Assembly: GCF_003610405.1 (NCBI RefSeq)
Contig: NZ_RAQC01000001.1
Coordinates: forward strand, 2,392,632-2,456,631
Reading direction: 5' to 3'
Source of the DNA: Microbacterium sp. AG238
GTDB taxonomy: Bacteria; Actinomycetota; Actinomycetes; Actinomycetales; Microbacteriaceae
Length of the DNA stretch: 64,000 bases
The notes under the pieces are model-generated. The model was not told the origin of the DNA, did no database searches, and was given only the letters and a program-made list of their open reading frames with translations. Positions 1 to 17,092 of this stretch are shown piece by piece. The position numbers were made by a program, and so were the translations under genes. Every line of letters begins with the position of its first letter. The first letter of the stretch is position 1.

Positions 1-1415
1 CCGCCCGCCATGCCGGGACCGACTGGACGGTCGCATTCACGGGCTTCGCCCCCGGGTTCGGCTATCTGGTCGGCGCGGGCTGGGATCTCGACATCCCGCG
101 TCGGCCGTCGCCGCGCACGCGCGTCGCCGCCGGCTCGGTCGGTCTGGCCGGTGTGTTCTCAGGAGCGTATCCGCGCGAGACGCCGGGCGGATGGCAGCTC
201 ATCGGCACGACGGACGCGCCGCTGTTCAACGCGGATGCCGATCGCCCCGCACTCCTCGTCCCGGGCACGGCCGTGCGCTTCGACCCGATGCGCAGCCGCG
301 TCGCGAGTTCGGATGCCGCGGGTTCGGATGCGGCGCAGTCCGATTCGCCGACTCCGGATGCCGCGACGCGGCCGACTCTCGACGTGGTGACGCGGCTGTT
401 CCCGGCCCCCGCGGCCCCGCCGGCCCCCGCCCGGCCTCCGGCGACGGAGCCGGCGAAGGGACCAGCAACGGCGACGGTGCCAGAACCGCCGGGACGCACA
501 GCACCGGCGGCTCCGCGCGGCGTCCGCGTCATCGCGCCGGGCCTGCAGAGCACGTTCCAGGATGGCGGCCGTCCGGGACGGGCTGCGGACGGCATCGGCG
601 CGGCAGGCGCCGCCGACCCCGCCGCATGGGCGCTCGCGAACCGGCTGCTGGGCAACCGCGAGGGGGCCGCCGCCATCGAGGTCGCCGTCGGCGGGCTGCG
701 AGCGGTGGCGGAGCGCGATCTGACCGTGGTCGTGACGGGAGCGTGGGCGCCGGTCGTGATCGACGGACGCGTGGGCGACCCGTTCGTCGTGCACCGATGG
801 CCGACGGGAGCGGAGCTGAGGCTCGACGGTTTCCTCGCCGGTTCCCGCGCCTACCTCGCCGTTCGCGGAGGGTGGGACGTCGCGCCGGTCGCGGGCTCGC
901 GATCGACCGACACGCTGGCCGGGCTCGGGCCGGCGCCGCTGCGAGAGGGGGATGTCGTTGCCGTCGGCGACGACGTCGCCGGGCCGGTTCCTGTTCTGCC
1001 GTTGCATCCGTGGGGGCCGCCGCCCACCGGAACGGGCGCGGTTCCGCTCGACATCCCCGTCATGCCCGGTCCGCGGTCGGACTGGCTCACGTCGGAGTCT
1101 CGGCGCCGCCTCGCAGGCGAGACCTGGATCGTGTCCGCGGCGGCGGACCGGGTGGGCATCCGCCTCGAGGGCCCGCGTCTCGACCGGCGGCGCGACGACG
1201 AGCTGCCCAGCGAGGGGATGGTGCCGGGGGCGATCCAGGTCCCGCCCGCGGGGCATCCGGTCGTGTTCGGTGTGGATGCCCCGGTGACCGGCGGATACCC
1301 CGTCGTGGGCGTCGTGACACCGGCCGGTCTGGCTCGTCTCGCACAGGCCCGTCCGGGAGATCGTGTGCGACTGCGCCCGACGATGCGGGGCGAGGGCCCC
1401 GCCGACGATCGCTGA
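1..1415 (+). CDS. 5-oxoprolinase subunit B/C fusion (PxpB-PxpC, KipI-KipA), 5' end outside window
   Basis: The reading frame is open from base 3, so the start lies before the window. The first ~65 visible residues are the end of a PxpB/KipI domain ([21 protein letters not shown]). A ~110-residue Ala/Pro-rich linker follows. From about residue 173 there is a full PxpC/KipA (biotin-dependent-carboxylase-like) domain with [30 protein letters not shown] and [19 protein letters not shown]. PxpABC converts cytosolic 5-oxoproline to glutamate with ATP; PxpB and PxpC are often separate but adjacent genes, fused here. PxpA would be expected just upstream, outside the window. The stop at 1413-1415 is followed by a palindrome. 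Confidence 0.9.
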   Translation, partial: ARHAGTDWTVAFTGFAPGFGYLVGAGWDLDIPRRPSPRTRVAAGSVGLAGVFSGAYPRETPGGWQLIGTTDAPLFNADADRPALLVPGTAVRFDPMRSRVASSDAAGSDAAQSDSPTPDAATRPTLDVVTRLFPAPAAPPAPARPPATEPAKGPATATVPEPPGRTAPAAPRGVRVIAPGLQSTFQDGGRPGRAADGIGAAGAADPAAWALANRLLGNREGAAAIEVAVGGLRAVAERDLTVVVTGAWAPVVIDGRVGDPFVVHRWPTGAELRLDGFLAGSRAYLAVRGGWDVAPVAGSRSTDTLAGLGPAPLREGDVVAVGDDVAGPVPVLPLHPWGPPPTGTGAVPLDIPVMPGPRSDWLTSESRRRLAGETWIVSAAADRVGIRLEGPRLDRRRDDELPSEGMVPGAIQVPPAGHPVVFGVDAPVTGGYPVVGVVTPAGLARLAQARPGDRVRLRPTMRGEGPADDR

Positions 1416-1423
1416 TCCGTCAA

Positions 1424-1439
1424 GGGGGAGAACTCCCCC
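1424..1439. promoter_or_regulatory. GGGGGAG-AA-CTCCCCC palindrome upstream of lipoprotein gene
   Basis: Perfect 7-bp inverted repeat with a 2-nt centre, lying between the pxpBC stop and the lipoprotein promoter. It is immediately followed by TGTCAAG, and GTCAAG also precedes it. It could be an operator or a short terminator hairpin; there is no T run. Confidence 0.5.
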
Positions 1440-1478
1440 TGTCAAGAGCCGGTGGACTCGGGCCGGTTCGCCTAGCGT
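1440..1478 (+). promoter_or_regulatory. Promoter with TAGCGT -10, probably leaderless
   Basis: TGTCAAG (1440-1446), 20 nt, then TTCGCCTAGCGT ending at 1478. The same words with exactly the same spacing precede the next lipoprotein gene (2182-2220). The A of the ATG is 8 nt after TAGCGT, so transcription probably starts at or next to the start codon. No Shine-Dalgarno sequence is visible. TGTCAAG lies too far upstream for a normal -35 box and may be a regulator site. Confidence 0.6.
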
Positions 1479-1485
1479 CGAGACC

Positions 1486-2127
1486 ATGATCCGCACCAAG
1501 ACCACCACATCGGCCGCGCTGCTCGTCTCCGCGGCGCTCCTCCTCGCCGGTTGCGGCGGGCAGGCGGACGACACCGCCGCGTCGGGGGACGCCGGCGCGT
1601 CGCCCGCACCCTCGTCCTCGACTTCGTCGTCCGCTCCCGCCGCGAGCGCCCCGGATGTCGCGCCCGCGTCGGGCGAGACCATCACCGGAACGGGCTACAG
1701 CTTCGCCGTGCCGGAGGGCTGGGCAGTCCCCGAGCAGGCGGTGCCGGGCACCGAGAGGCTCGACGTCTTCGTCGCCGATCTGTCCGACCCCACGGCCGCC
1801 TTCGCCGACAACGTCAACGTCGTCCTCTCGCCGGAGGGTCAGACCGTGACGCCGGAGCAGATCGAGAAGGACGGCGTCGAGCAGCTGGAGACCCAGGCCG
1901 GCGCGACCGACGTCGCCGTCGCGCCCCGCACGGTGATCGCCGGCGGCGAGTCCGCGCACATCACCGCGTCGGTCACGCAGCAGGGCGCGACGTACAACGT
2001 CGACCAGTTCTACGCGTCCGACGGCGACCGCACCTACGTCGTGACCTTCTCGTTCAGCCCCGAGGTCTCGGAAGCCGACCGTGCGGCCGTCTACGACTCG
2101 GTCCTCGCTTCGTGGGCGTGGGCCTGA
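1486..2127 (+). CDS. Putative lipoprotein, LpqN/PsbP-like fold possible
   Basis: 213 aa. The N-terminus has a positively charged stretch, a hydrophobic run and a lipobox LLLAGC with the acceptor Cys at residue 23, so it should be exported and lipid-anchored. A ~40-residue Ser/Ala/Pro spacer follows, then a compact domain starting GYSFAVPEGWAVPEQ. The 'YSFxVPxGW' opening resembles small lipoproteins of the LpqN/PsbP-like type, but that link is only by pattern. ATG 1486 is chosen because an upstream in-frame start would add residues in front of a perfect signal peptide. It is a clear paralogue of the next gene. Role unknown. Confidence 0.75.
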   Translation: MIRTKTTTSAALLVSAALLLAGCGGQADDTAASGDAGASPAPSSSTSSSAPAASAPDVAPASGETITGTGYSFAVPEGWAVPEQAVPGTERLDVFVADLSDPTAAFADNVNVVLSPEGQTVTPEQIEKDGVEQLETQAGATDVAVAPRTVIAGGESAHITASVTQQGATYNVDQFYASDGDRTYVVTFSFSPEVSEADRAAVYDSVLASWAWA

Positions 2128-2142
2128 TCCTCGCACCTCGGC

Positions 2143-2177
2143 AGCACGCCGCCCGCTTCTGCAGCGGGCGGCGTGCT
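2143..2177 (+). terminator. Rho-independent-type terminator between lipoprotein genes
   Basis: Perfect 14-bp stem (AGCACGCCGCCCGC at 2143-2156 and its complement at 2164-2177) with a 7-nt loop, 16 nt after the stop. No long T tract, as is usual in high-GC actinobacteria. It separates the two paralogues, so each should have its own transcript. Confidence 0.75.
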
Positions 2178-2181
2178 CTCG

Positions 2182-2220
2182 TGTCAAGGGGAGTGTTCGC
2201 GCTGCCGATTCGCCTAGCGT
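2182..2220 (+). promoter_or_regulatory. Second copy of the lipoprotein promoter
   Basis: TGTCAAG at 2182-2188, 20 nt, then TTCGCCTAGCGT at 2209-2220. TAGCGT ends 8 nt before the ATG, as in the preceding gene. The identical layout indicates that promoter and gene were duplicated together or are under common selection. Confidence 0.6.
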
Positions 2221-2227
2221 GTGAGGC

Positions 2228-2833
2228 ATGACGCGCTCCCGGATCGCCCCGATGGCCGTCGCCCTCGTGTCGGCGACGCTGCTGCTCGCGGCGTGCGATG
2301 CGCAGCCGGGGGCTGACCGACCCGACGGTTCGTCGCCGGTCAGCTCGGCGCCCGCGACACCGGCACCCACCGCGACCTCATCGGTCGAAGACGAGCCCGG
2401 CGAGACGGTGCGGGGGAGCGGGTACAGCTTCACCGTGCCCCGCGGGTGGGCCGTGCCCGACCAGGACCCGACGGGAGGGCAGGTCGACGTCTTCGTCTCG
2501 GAGTCCGCCGACGCCGAGGGCCGATACATCACGGTCGTCGTCTCACCTGGCGTCATCACCCCCGGTGACGTCGAAGCCGACGGCGCCGCGAGCCTCGAGG
2601 CGGTGGGTGCCACCGACGTGTCGCTGGAGGACCGCGTCGACATCGCCGGCAGCGAATCGGCGCATCTGGTCGCGACCCTCGAGCAGGACGGCGCCCCGAC
2701 CCTCATCGATCAGTACTACGCCACGCGCGACGAGCAGACGTTCGTCATCACCATCGCCTCGCCCGCCGACACCGCCGAGGAAGACCGCCGTCGACTGGCC
2801 GAGATCGTGCTGTCCAGCTGGGCCTGGGAGTGA
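2228..2833 (+). CDS. Putative lipoprotein, paralogue of the preceding gene
   Basis: 201 aa. Lipobox LLLAAC with Cys at residue 23, then a Pro/Ser/Thr spacer and a domain beginning GYSFTVPRGWAVPDQ, aligned along its length with the previous protein (VDVFVS, VVVSPG, VDIAGSESAHL, DQYYATRDEQTFVITI). It should be exported and membrane-anchored. The start is fixed by the signal peptide and by the -10 box 8 nt upstream. The two copies have diverged strongly outside the core motifs, so the duplication is not recent. Function unknown. Confidence 0.75.
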   Translation: MTRSRIAPMAVALVSATLLLAACDAQPGADRPDGSSPVSSAPATPAPTATSSVEDEPGETVRGSGYSFTVPRGWAVPDQDPTGGQVDVFVSESADAEGRYITVVVSPGVITPGDVEADGAASLEAVGATDVSLEDRVDIAGSESAHLVATLEQDGAPTLIDQYYATRDEQTFVITIASPADTAEEDRRRLAEIVLSSWAWE

Positions 2834-2893
2834 CCATCGTCCCGGGTGGCGCGCATTTATACCGCAGCATCCGGGGGTCGTCAAGGATTGTGC

Positions 2894-2922
2894 TGGACAT
2901 GGCGCGTCGCGCCGCCTATAGT
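2894..2922 (+). promoter_or_regulatory. rpoBC promoter, TGGACA-N17-TATAGT
   Basis: -35 TGGACA at 2894-2899, 17-nt spacer, -10 TATAGT at 2917-2922: one of the best SigA-type promoters in the window. Transcription would start near 2929, giving a leader of ~150 nt before rpoB. No rplJ-rplL genes lie upstream here, so rpoBC is an independent unit. Confidence 0.85.
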
Positions 2923-3081
2923 TGGTAGTTGCGCTCCCGTCCCCCTTGCCCTCATATGGTGGTCGGCTTGTGCTCTGCGCGATTCCGCCCGTCCGACGGC
3001 GTGAGACGCGCGAGCTCGGACCGGGAGCACTCCACCTGACGACAAGGAACCGGCCCCACCCGGGCCACGGAGGTAATCCCC

Positions 3082-6576
<3,495 letters not shown>

Positions 6577-6617
6577 TCCGGCCAGGCAACGAACAGAATT
6601 CCGACACAGGAGAATCA

Positions 6618-10490
<3,873 letters not shown>

Positions 10491-10506
10491 TCGATCGCTG
10501 ATCCTG

Positions 10507-10540
10507 CGAAGGGCCCCGGGCATGTCCCGGGGCCCCTTCG
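10507..10540 (+). terminator. rpoBC terminator
   Basis: Stem CGAAGGGCCCCGGG (10507-10520) pairs with CCCGGGGCCCCTTCG (10526-10540) with a single bulged C and a 5-nt loop, 17 nt after the rpoC stop. Confidence 0.85.
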
Positions 10541-10574
10541 TCGTGTCGGTCGGCGTGAGCGCACTCCTGCGGAT

Positions 10575-10580
10575 TAGCGT
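10575..10580 (+). promoter_or_regulatory. TAGCGT -10 box 7 nt before a GTG start
   Basis: GGATTAGCGT ends at 10580 and the GTG starts at 10587, the same arrangement as at 1478 and 2220. Predicts a leaderless mRNA. Confidence 0.5.
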
Positions 10581-10586
10581 GGAGAG

Positions 10587-11171
10587 GTGGCACGCATCGG
10601 GGGTCGGAACGTCGTCTTCGCCTGGATCGTCGGCGTCTTCTGCGCCGGCGTGATCGGGGTGCTCGCGTTCCTGACCGTCCCGCTCGTCACGACGGGCATG
10701 GGGATGCTCGGCGCAGGCGCCGACGAGGGTGCCGCCGCCGCGGCCGCCGATGGCCCGCAGCAGTGCCGCGAGCTGTACCCGGAGGCGCTGTGGGTGACGC
10801 TGCAGTACTCGCCCGGCGCCCAGCTCGAGCAGACGCAGGACGCCCCCGTCTCGACCGCGACAGCCCTCGTCGAGGCTCTTGCTCCCGAGGTCCGTTTCAC
10901 GTGCGCGTGGACCTCGGATGCCGGGTCGATCTCGACGACGGTCGGATCGGTGGGAACGGATGCCGGTTCGATCGCGGCATCCGCGCTGCCCGCTCAGGGC
11001 TTCACGTGCGATGAGAGCGGCGTGCGCACGCTCTGCTCGCGCACTGACGGCGACCTCGTCGAGACGATCGAGGCGGGAGAGGGGCACTGGGTCTCGACGT
11101 CTCAGTCGGTGTGGCATCCCGAGCAGTACGCCAGCCGCGTCGGCAACGCGGTCTTCGCCCCGTCCCGCTGA
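10587..11171 (+). CDS. Membrane-anchored or secreted protein with four conserved cysteines, unknown
   Basis: 194 aa, GTG start. One hydrophobic segment (residues ~8-35), then an Ala/Gly/Asp-rich spacer and an extracytoplasmic domain. Four cysteines occur as QC, FTCAW, GFTC and LC. The convergent neighbour (11172-11819) has the same order, DC, RCVW, GFTC and VRC, with matching flanks, so the two are distant paralogues facing tail to tail. The cysteines could form two disulfides outside the membrane. No domain name recognised; role unknown. The stop at 11171 directly abuts the neighbour's stop codon. Confidence 0.7.
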   Translation: MARIGGRNVVFAWIVGVFCAGVIGVLAFLTVPLVTTGMGMLGAGADEGAAAAAADGPQQCRELYPEALWVTLQYSPGAQLEQTQDAPVSTATALVEALAPEVRFTCAWTSDAGSISTTVGSVGTDAGSIAASALPAQGFTCDESGVRTLCSRTDGDLVETIEAGEGHWVSTSQSVWHPEQYASRVGNAVFAPSR

Positions 11172-11819
11172 TCAGGGCGCGGGCGTCGCGGCGCCGGCGG
11201 GCCAGAGCGACGCGATGATGCCCGTCGTGTAGCCCTCGGGCGCGAGGTGCGAGAACTGGGTGTCGATCAGCACGCCGTCGCGGAAGAACAGCGTCCGTCC
11301 GTCTGTGACGGGGTAGCGCGCGTTCTGCCAGGTCTTCTCGCAGCGCACGCCTCCGGCCGGTTCGTAGCAGGTGAAGCCGATGCCGGTGAGCTCGTTGAAG
11401 AAGTCGATCACGGGATTGCGCTCGGCGTAGCCGATGGTCGTCTCGATCTTGGCGGTGTCGGCGGCGGGGTCGGCCCAGACGCAGCGCAGCGACCCGTCGG
11501 CCCGGAGTCCGCTCTCGCCGAAGGCCGGGTCGTTCAGCGGCACGGATGCGAGCGCGGTCCGGGCGGGTGCGCCGAGGATGCCGGCGCAGTCGCGGGGGAG
11601 CACGGTGGTCGACACCACCGAACCGGATGCCGCCGGCGGCGGCCCGCCCGCCTCGGCCGATACCGTCATCGCGGGCGTCGGGGTGACGGCGTCGACCGGC
11701 GTGGTCGCACCCGGGGTCGCGGCCGCGCCGGTGCCGGGTTCGGGCGCGCAGCCCGCGAGCAGCGCGACCGCGAGGACTACCGCGGCGGGCGCGAGGCGGG
11801 GGAGGGCGCGCGAGGTCAT
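11172..11819 (-). CDS. Putative lipoprotein with four-cysteine domain, paralogue of convergent neighbour
   Basis: 215 aa. Signal peptide and lipobox LLAGC near residue 24 after MTSRALPRLAP; the start at 11819 is chosen because this gives a normal lipoprotein leader. A Pro/Thr/Ala spacer is followed by a domain with cysteines in DC, RCVW, GFTC and VRC contexts and a tail APEGYTTGIIASLW. The pattern mirrors the protein encoded at 10587-11171. Probably exported and lipid-anchored; function unknown. Confidence 0.7.
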   Translation of the reverse strand: MTSRALPRLAPAAVVLAVALLAGCAPEPGTGAAATPGATTPVDAVTPTPAMTVSAEAGGPPPAASGSVVSTTVLPRDCAGILGAPARTALASVPLNDPAFGESGLRADGSLRCVWADPAADTAKIETTIGYAERNPVIDFFNELTGIGFTCYEPAGGVRCEKTWQNARYPVTDGRTLFFRDGVLIDTQFSHLAPEGYTTGIIASLWPAGAATPAP

Positions 11820-11948
11820 GGGACGACGATACGTCCGCACCTGCGGACGGGTGCGCAGACACGTCGGCACGCCTGCGCGGCGCGCCCCCGTCGCCGGGAT
11901 ATCCTCGCCTCTGCGGCGGCACCGGCCACCGCGTGAGGAGCACATCGC

Positions 11949-13049
11949 ATGAGCGACCCCAAGTACGGCGAGCCGGTCGACGAGCCGCAGCCGGTGGACG
12001 ACGTCGTGGGCAGTGCCCGGGCAGGGCTCGCCGACGCCGAGGCGTCGCGCGGTGCGGTCTCGGTCGACGACTGGGACGCCGCATACTCTGGCTCCGGCAA
12101 CCTCCCGGAGCGGTCCGCGACCGCTGACGACACGGAGCGCCCCGCGTCCGACGGCACGACCGCTGCGGCGGATGCCGCCCGGATCGATGCCGCTTCGCAC
12201 GACGAGCGCACCGACACCGTCGGCTCGTCCGCGACCTCCGACAGCTGGAACTCGCCCAGCGAGTGGGACTCCCCGCGCGACGCGGACACCGCGACCACCG
12301 GAGACCCGGATGCCGCGGCATCAAACACCGCTGCTGCCTCCGGCACCGCTGCCGCCGCCGGCGCAGCCGCCACGAGCGATACCGCGACGCGCGCCTACCG
12401 TGCCGACGAGGCCGATCGGGCGAGCACGGTGAGCGCGAGCGAGCCCGTCGCCGAGACCCCGGCGACCGCCGCGCCGAGCCCGCAGCCCATCTTCGTGCAG
12501 GCGCCCGAGGCGCCCACCCCGCGTGGCAACCGCGGTGCGGCCGGCGCCATCGGTCTCCTGGCCGCCATCGCCTTCGCGCTGATCTACCTGGGTGCGGCGC
12601 TGGGGATCGATGCCGTGCGCGGTGAGGTCACGACCGCCAACATCGCCGACCAGGCTCTGGCAGCCGCCACCTCGTGGTGGTTCTGGGTACCCGTCGCGGT
12701 GTTCTTCCTGGCGTTCTGGATCCTGGGCGCGTTCATCAATCGCGGACGGTGGGGTCTCTGGGTCCTCCTCGGCCTGCTGGTGGGTCTCGCGTCCTACGCG
12801 GGTCACATCGCCGGACAGCTCTTCCAGGCCCCGTTCTGGACGATCGCGCCCAGCCAGGCGCTCACGATCGTCGGCGAGCAGGCATTCGCGCCCCTAGCGC
12901 TGGTGGCTCTGGTCGCCGGTCGCGAGCTGACGATCTGGTTCGGCGCCTGGGTCGCCGCCCGCGGTCGCCGCGTCACCGAGATCAACGCCGAGGCGCAGCG
13001 CGAGTACGAGCGCACCCTCGAGGCGGGGCCGCAACTGCACCGCTACTGA
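11949..13049 (+). CDS. Multi-pass membrane protein with long acidic disordered N-terminus
   Basis: 366 aa; ATG after GAGGAG. Residues 1-190 are Ala/Asp/Ser/Thr-rich, without predicted structure, and probably cytosolic. Four hydrophobic segments follow at roughly 195-222, 238-260, 263-287 and 300-325. The tail is charged (AARGRRVTEINAEAQREYERTLEAG). No catalytic motif recognised. It overlaps the next gene by one base (TGATG), so the two are translationally coupled and may form one membrane complex. Function unknown. Confidence 0.75.
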   Translation: MSDPKYGEPVDEPQPVDDVVGSARAGLADAEASRGAVSVDDWDAAYSGSGNLPERSATADDTERPASDGTTAAADAARIDAASHDERTDTVGSSATSDSWNSPSEWDSPRDADTATTGDPDAAASNTAAASGTAAAAGAAATSDTATRAYRADEADRASTVSASEPVAETPATAAPSPQPIFVQAPEAPTPRGNRGAAGAIGLLAAIAFALIYLGAALGIDAVRGEVTTANIADQALAAATSWWFWVPVAVFFLAFWILGAFINRGRWGLWVLLGLLVGLASYAGHIAGQLFQAPFWTIAPSQALTIVGEQAFAPLALVALVAGRELTIWFGAWVAARGRRVTEINAEAQREYERTLEAGPQLHRY

Positions 13050-13522
13050 TGTCCACCCCCTCCGGCGGAATGCGCCCCGGGCTCGCCACCGCTTTCGCGG
13101 TCGTGGGCTTCGGGGCGCTCGCCATCTGCGGCCTCGGCATCCTGAGCCTCGCGACGGGGCAGGATGTCGTCGCCGTCCGTGGCCTCGGACCGGTCCCCGG
13201 CGCTGTCGGGTTCGCCGGTGCGGTCGTCGCGGTCGCAGCGGTCCTCGCCAGCACGCTGCGCGCGGCACGGCCGTCGTATGCGATCGCGGCCCTGACGGGG
13301 GTCGTGTCGCTGTTGGGATACCTCGTCGGGCTCGTCGGATCGGCCCTGTTCGTGGGGGTCGACGCGGCCCGCGCCCTCGCGGCGGCCGGCGGCTTCGCGG
13401 TGTCGTGGTTCGGCGTGCTCCTCGTCGTCGCCGCGGCGATAGCGGGGTGGTCGGCGGTCGCCCTGGTGCGCACGCGGGCGACGCCGCCGAGGTGGGCCTG
13501 GGAACGCGACGAGGACGAATGA
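13049..13522 (+). CDS. Small four-helix membrane protein, unknown
   Basis: 157 aa, ATG sharing its A with the previous stop codon. Four hydrophobic segments (approximately 12-35, 46-66, 76-98, 108-135) separated by short loops, ending in the charged tail WAWERDEDE. Hypothetical. The coupling to the previous membrane protein is the only functional hint. Confidence 0.7.
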   Translation: MSTPSGGMRPGLATAFAVVGFGALAICGLGILSLATGQDVVAVRGLGPVPGAVGFAGAVVAVAAVLASTLRAARPSYAIAALTGVVSLLGYLVGLVGSALFVGVDAARALAAAGGFAVSWFGVLLVVAAAIAGWSAVALVRTRATPPRWAWERDEDE

Positions 13523-13567
13523 TGCGAAATCCCCGCGCCACCGGCCAGGATCGGCGACAATAGGCCC

Positions 13568-14230
13568 GTGGAGCGGTCGCTCGAGACCCAGGTCAGCCAG
13601 GCGGTGGATGCCTGGCTGCGTTGGCTGCCGCGCTGGCAGCCGGCAACGCACCGCGGTCGGGTCGCTCCCTGTCGGCGGTGCATCGGCTCGCCCGTCCTGT
13701 CGGCGGTCGGTCTCGGGGCCGACGTTCCCCACGGGGTGCAGCACGGACTGTCCACGCGCATGAAGTCCATCGTGGATGCCGCCGTCGCGGAGTACACCTC
13801 GCGCAACCTGCCGATGCTGCAGGCCGAGCTCGATCAGCAGGCCGCGCGCAACCGGGCACGCAGCTATCGTCCGGCAGAGGGCCTCGAGCCCGAGTTCGAA
13901 GGTCTGCCGCTCGACCCCGATCCGGTGGCCGGAGCGCCGTTCCTCTTCACGATCTCGGGGCTGGCTCAGGAATCCGACCAGGCGGTGCCCGATCTCCCGC
14001 CGCTCAGCAGCGAGGCCAAGGCGGCCCTGCGTCAAGAGGTGGGTCTCGCCGACGACTACGCGAACATGATCGGGCGCGAGGTGTGCGCGGTGCTCCTGCG
14101 CCACCGACTGCGCGTTCAGGCGGCCGTGGCGCAGCATGTGGAACCGCAGATCGAGGCGATGCTCGCCGAGCTCACCCGGTCACTCGACGCTCCCTTCGAA
14201 CCGGGCCCCGATCGCGGCGGCGCGGTGTGA
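13568..14230 (+). CDS. Hypothetical protein, unknown
   Basis: 220 aa; GTG start at 13568 preceded by ACAATAGG and no obvious ribosome site, so possibly leaderless. No signal peptide or membrane segment. A CRRC pair occurs near residue 35 and three further regions look helical (KSIVDAAVAEYTSRNLPMLQAEL, SSEAKAALRQEVGLADDYANMIGREVCAVLLRHRLRVQ). Not recognised. Reading frame and codon bias support a real gene. Confidence 0.65.
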   Translation: MERSLETQVSQAVDAWLRWLPRWQPATHRGRVAPCRRCIGSPVLSAVGLGADVPHGVQHGLSTRMKSIVDAAVAEYTSRNLPMLQAELDQQAARNRARSYRPAEGLEPEFEGLPLDPDPVAGAPFLFTISGLAQESDQAVPDLPPLSSEAKAALRQEVGLADDYANMIGREVCAVLLRHRLRVQAAVAQHVEPQIEAMLAELTRSLDAPFEPGPDRGGAV

Positions 14231-14270
14231 CGACGGTGGTCGAGCGCCGCTGGCCCTATCGTGGGATGCG

Positions 14271-15917
<1,647 letters not shown>

Positions 15918-15945
15918 GACCGATACCACCGGCATCCGTCGGCGT

Positions 15946-15974
15946 TTGCCCGCCTCGCCGCAGAGGCGTATCAT
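15946..15974 (+). promoter_or_regulatory. str operon promoter, TTGCCC-N17-TATCAT
   Basis: -35 TTGCCC at 15946-15951, 17-nt spacer, -10 TATCAT at 15969-15974. Start would be near 15981, leaving a ~200-nt leader before rpsL. The gap 15918-16178 otherwise holds only this leader. Confidence 0.75.
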
Positions 15975-16178
15975 TGATCGGGTGTGCGCTCGTGCGCGCC
16001 CTGCGTCGTGCCTCGGTCCGATGGTCAGGTCGAGGCGGAGCACGCGAATCGGGATCGTCCTGCGAACAGGACGCCCCCACGGCATATCCACCCTTCGAAA
16101 ACGCAGCATTCGTGACGCGCCGGTGGATCTGTGGTGAAACCACGACGCTGTCACCGTGCAGCACTACAAGGAGAGAAC

Positions 16179-16547
16179 GTGCCAACCATTCAGCAGTTGG
16201 TTCGCAAGGGTCGCTCGCCGAAGGTCACCAAGACCAAGGCGCCCGCTCTGAAGGCGAACCCCCAGCAGGCGGGTGTCTGCACCCGCGTGTACACGACCAC
16301 GCCCAAGAAGCCGAACTCGGCCATGCGCAAGGTCGCACGTGTCAAGCTCCGCAACGGCACCGAGGTCACCGCCTACATCCCCGGCGAGGGCCACAACCTG
16401 CAGGAGCACTCGCTCGTGCTCGTCCGCGGTGGTCGTGTGAAGGACCTCCCCGGTGTCCGTTACAAGATCGTCCGCGGTGCGCTCGACACCCAGGCCGTCA
16501 AGAACCGTAAGCAGGCTCGCAGCCGCTACGGCGCGAAGAAGGGTTGA
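16179..16547 (+). CDS. rpsL: 30S ribosomal protein S12
   Basis: 122 aa. GTG start at 16179 with AAGGAGAG upstream; begins [14 protein letters not shown] as in all S12. S12 lies at the decoding centre. The streptomycin positions are wild type: TPKKPNSA (Lys43 region) and [12 protein letters not shown] (Lys88 region). First gene of the str operon; rpsG starts 5 nt later. Confidence 0.98.
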   Translation: MPTIQQLVRKGRSPKVTKTKAPALKANPQQAGVCTRVYTTTPKKPNSAMRKVARVKLRNGTEVTAYIPGEGHNLQEHSLVLVRGGRVKDLPGVRYKIVRGALDTQAVKNRKQARSRYGAKKG

Positions 16548-16552
16548 GTTAG

Positions 16553-17023
16553 ATGCCTCGTAAGGGACCCGCGCCCCGCCGCGTCGTCGTCAACGACCCG
16601 GTCTACGGCGCTCCGATCGTCACGCAGCTCGTCAACAAGATCCTCGTCGACGGCAAGAAGTCCATCGCCGAGTCGATCGTCTACACCGCGCTCAAGGGTG
16701 TCGAGGCCAAGAACGGCCAGGACGCCGTCGCGACGCTGAAGAAGGCGCTCGACAACGTCCGTCCGACCCTCGAGGTCAAGAGCCGCCGCGTCGGTGGCTC
16801 GACCTACCAGGTGCCCGTCGAGGTCAAGCCGCACCGCGCGAACACGCTCGCGCTGCGCTGGCTCGTCTCGTACGCCAAGGGCCGTCGTGAGAAGACGATG
16901 ACCGAGCGCCTGCAGAACGAGATCCTCGACGCCTCGAACGGCCTCGGTGCCGCGGTCAAGCGCCGCGAAGACACCCACAAGATGGCCGAGTCGAACCGCG
17001 CCTTCGCGCACTACCGCTGGTAA
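16553..17023 (+). CDS. rpsG: 30S ribosomal protein S7
   Basis: 156 aa, the standard length, starting [10 protein letters not shown]. Primary 16S rRNA binder that nucleates the 30S head. It lies 5 nt after rpsL and 69 nt before fusA. The gap to fusA contains a strong GC hairpin (17037-17064), which may lower readthrough or stabilise the upstream mRNA. Confidence 0.98.
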   Translation: MPRKGPAPRRVVVNDPVYGAPIVTQLVNKILVDGKKSIAESIVYTALKGVEAKNGQDAVATLKKALDNVRPTLEVKSRRVGGSTYQVPVEVKPHRANTLALRWLVSYAKGRREKTMTERLQNEILDASNGLGAAVKRREDTHKMAESNRAFAHYRW

Positions 17024-17036
17024 ACAGCTTCTCGGT

Positions 17037-17064
17037 GCCGGCCGGGGGAACCTCCCCGGCCGGC
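17037..17064 (+). terminator. Hairpin between rpsG and fusA
   Basis: 11-bp perfect stem (GCCGGCCGGGG and its complement) with loop GAACCT. No T tract and an operonic position, so an attenuator or mRNA-processing/stability hairpin is as likely as a terminator. Confidence 0.55.
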
Positions 17065-17092
17065 GCTCCCGACCAAACGTAAGGAACAGCCC

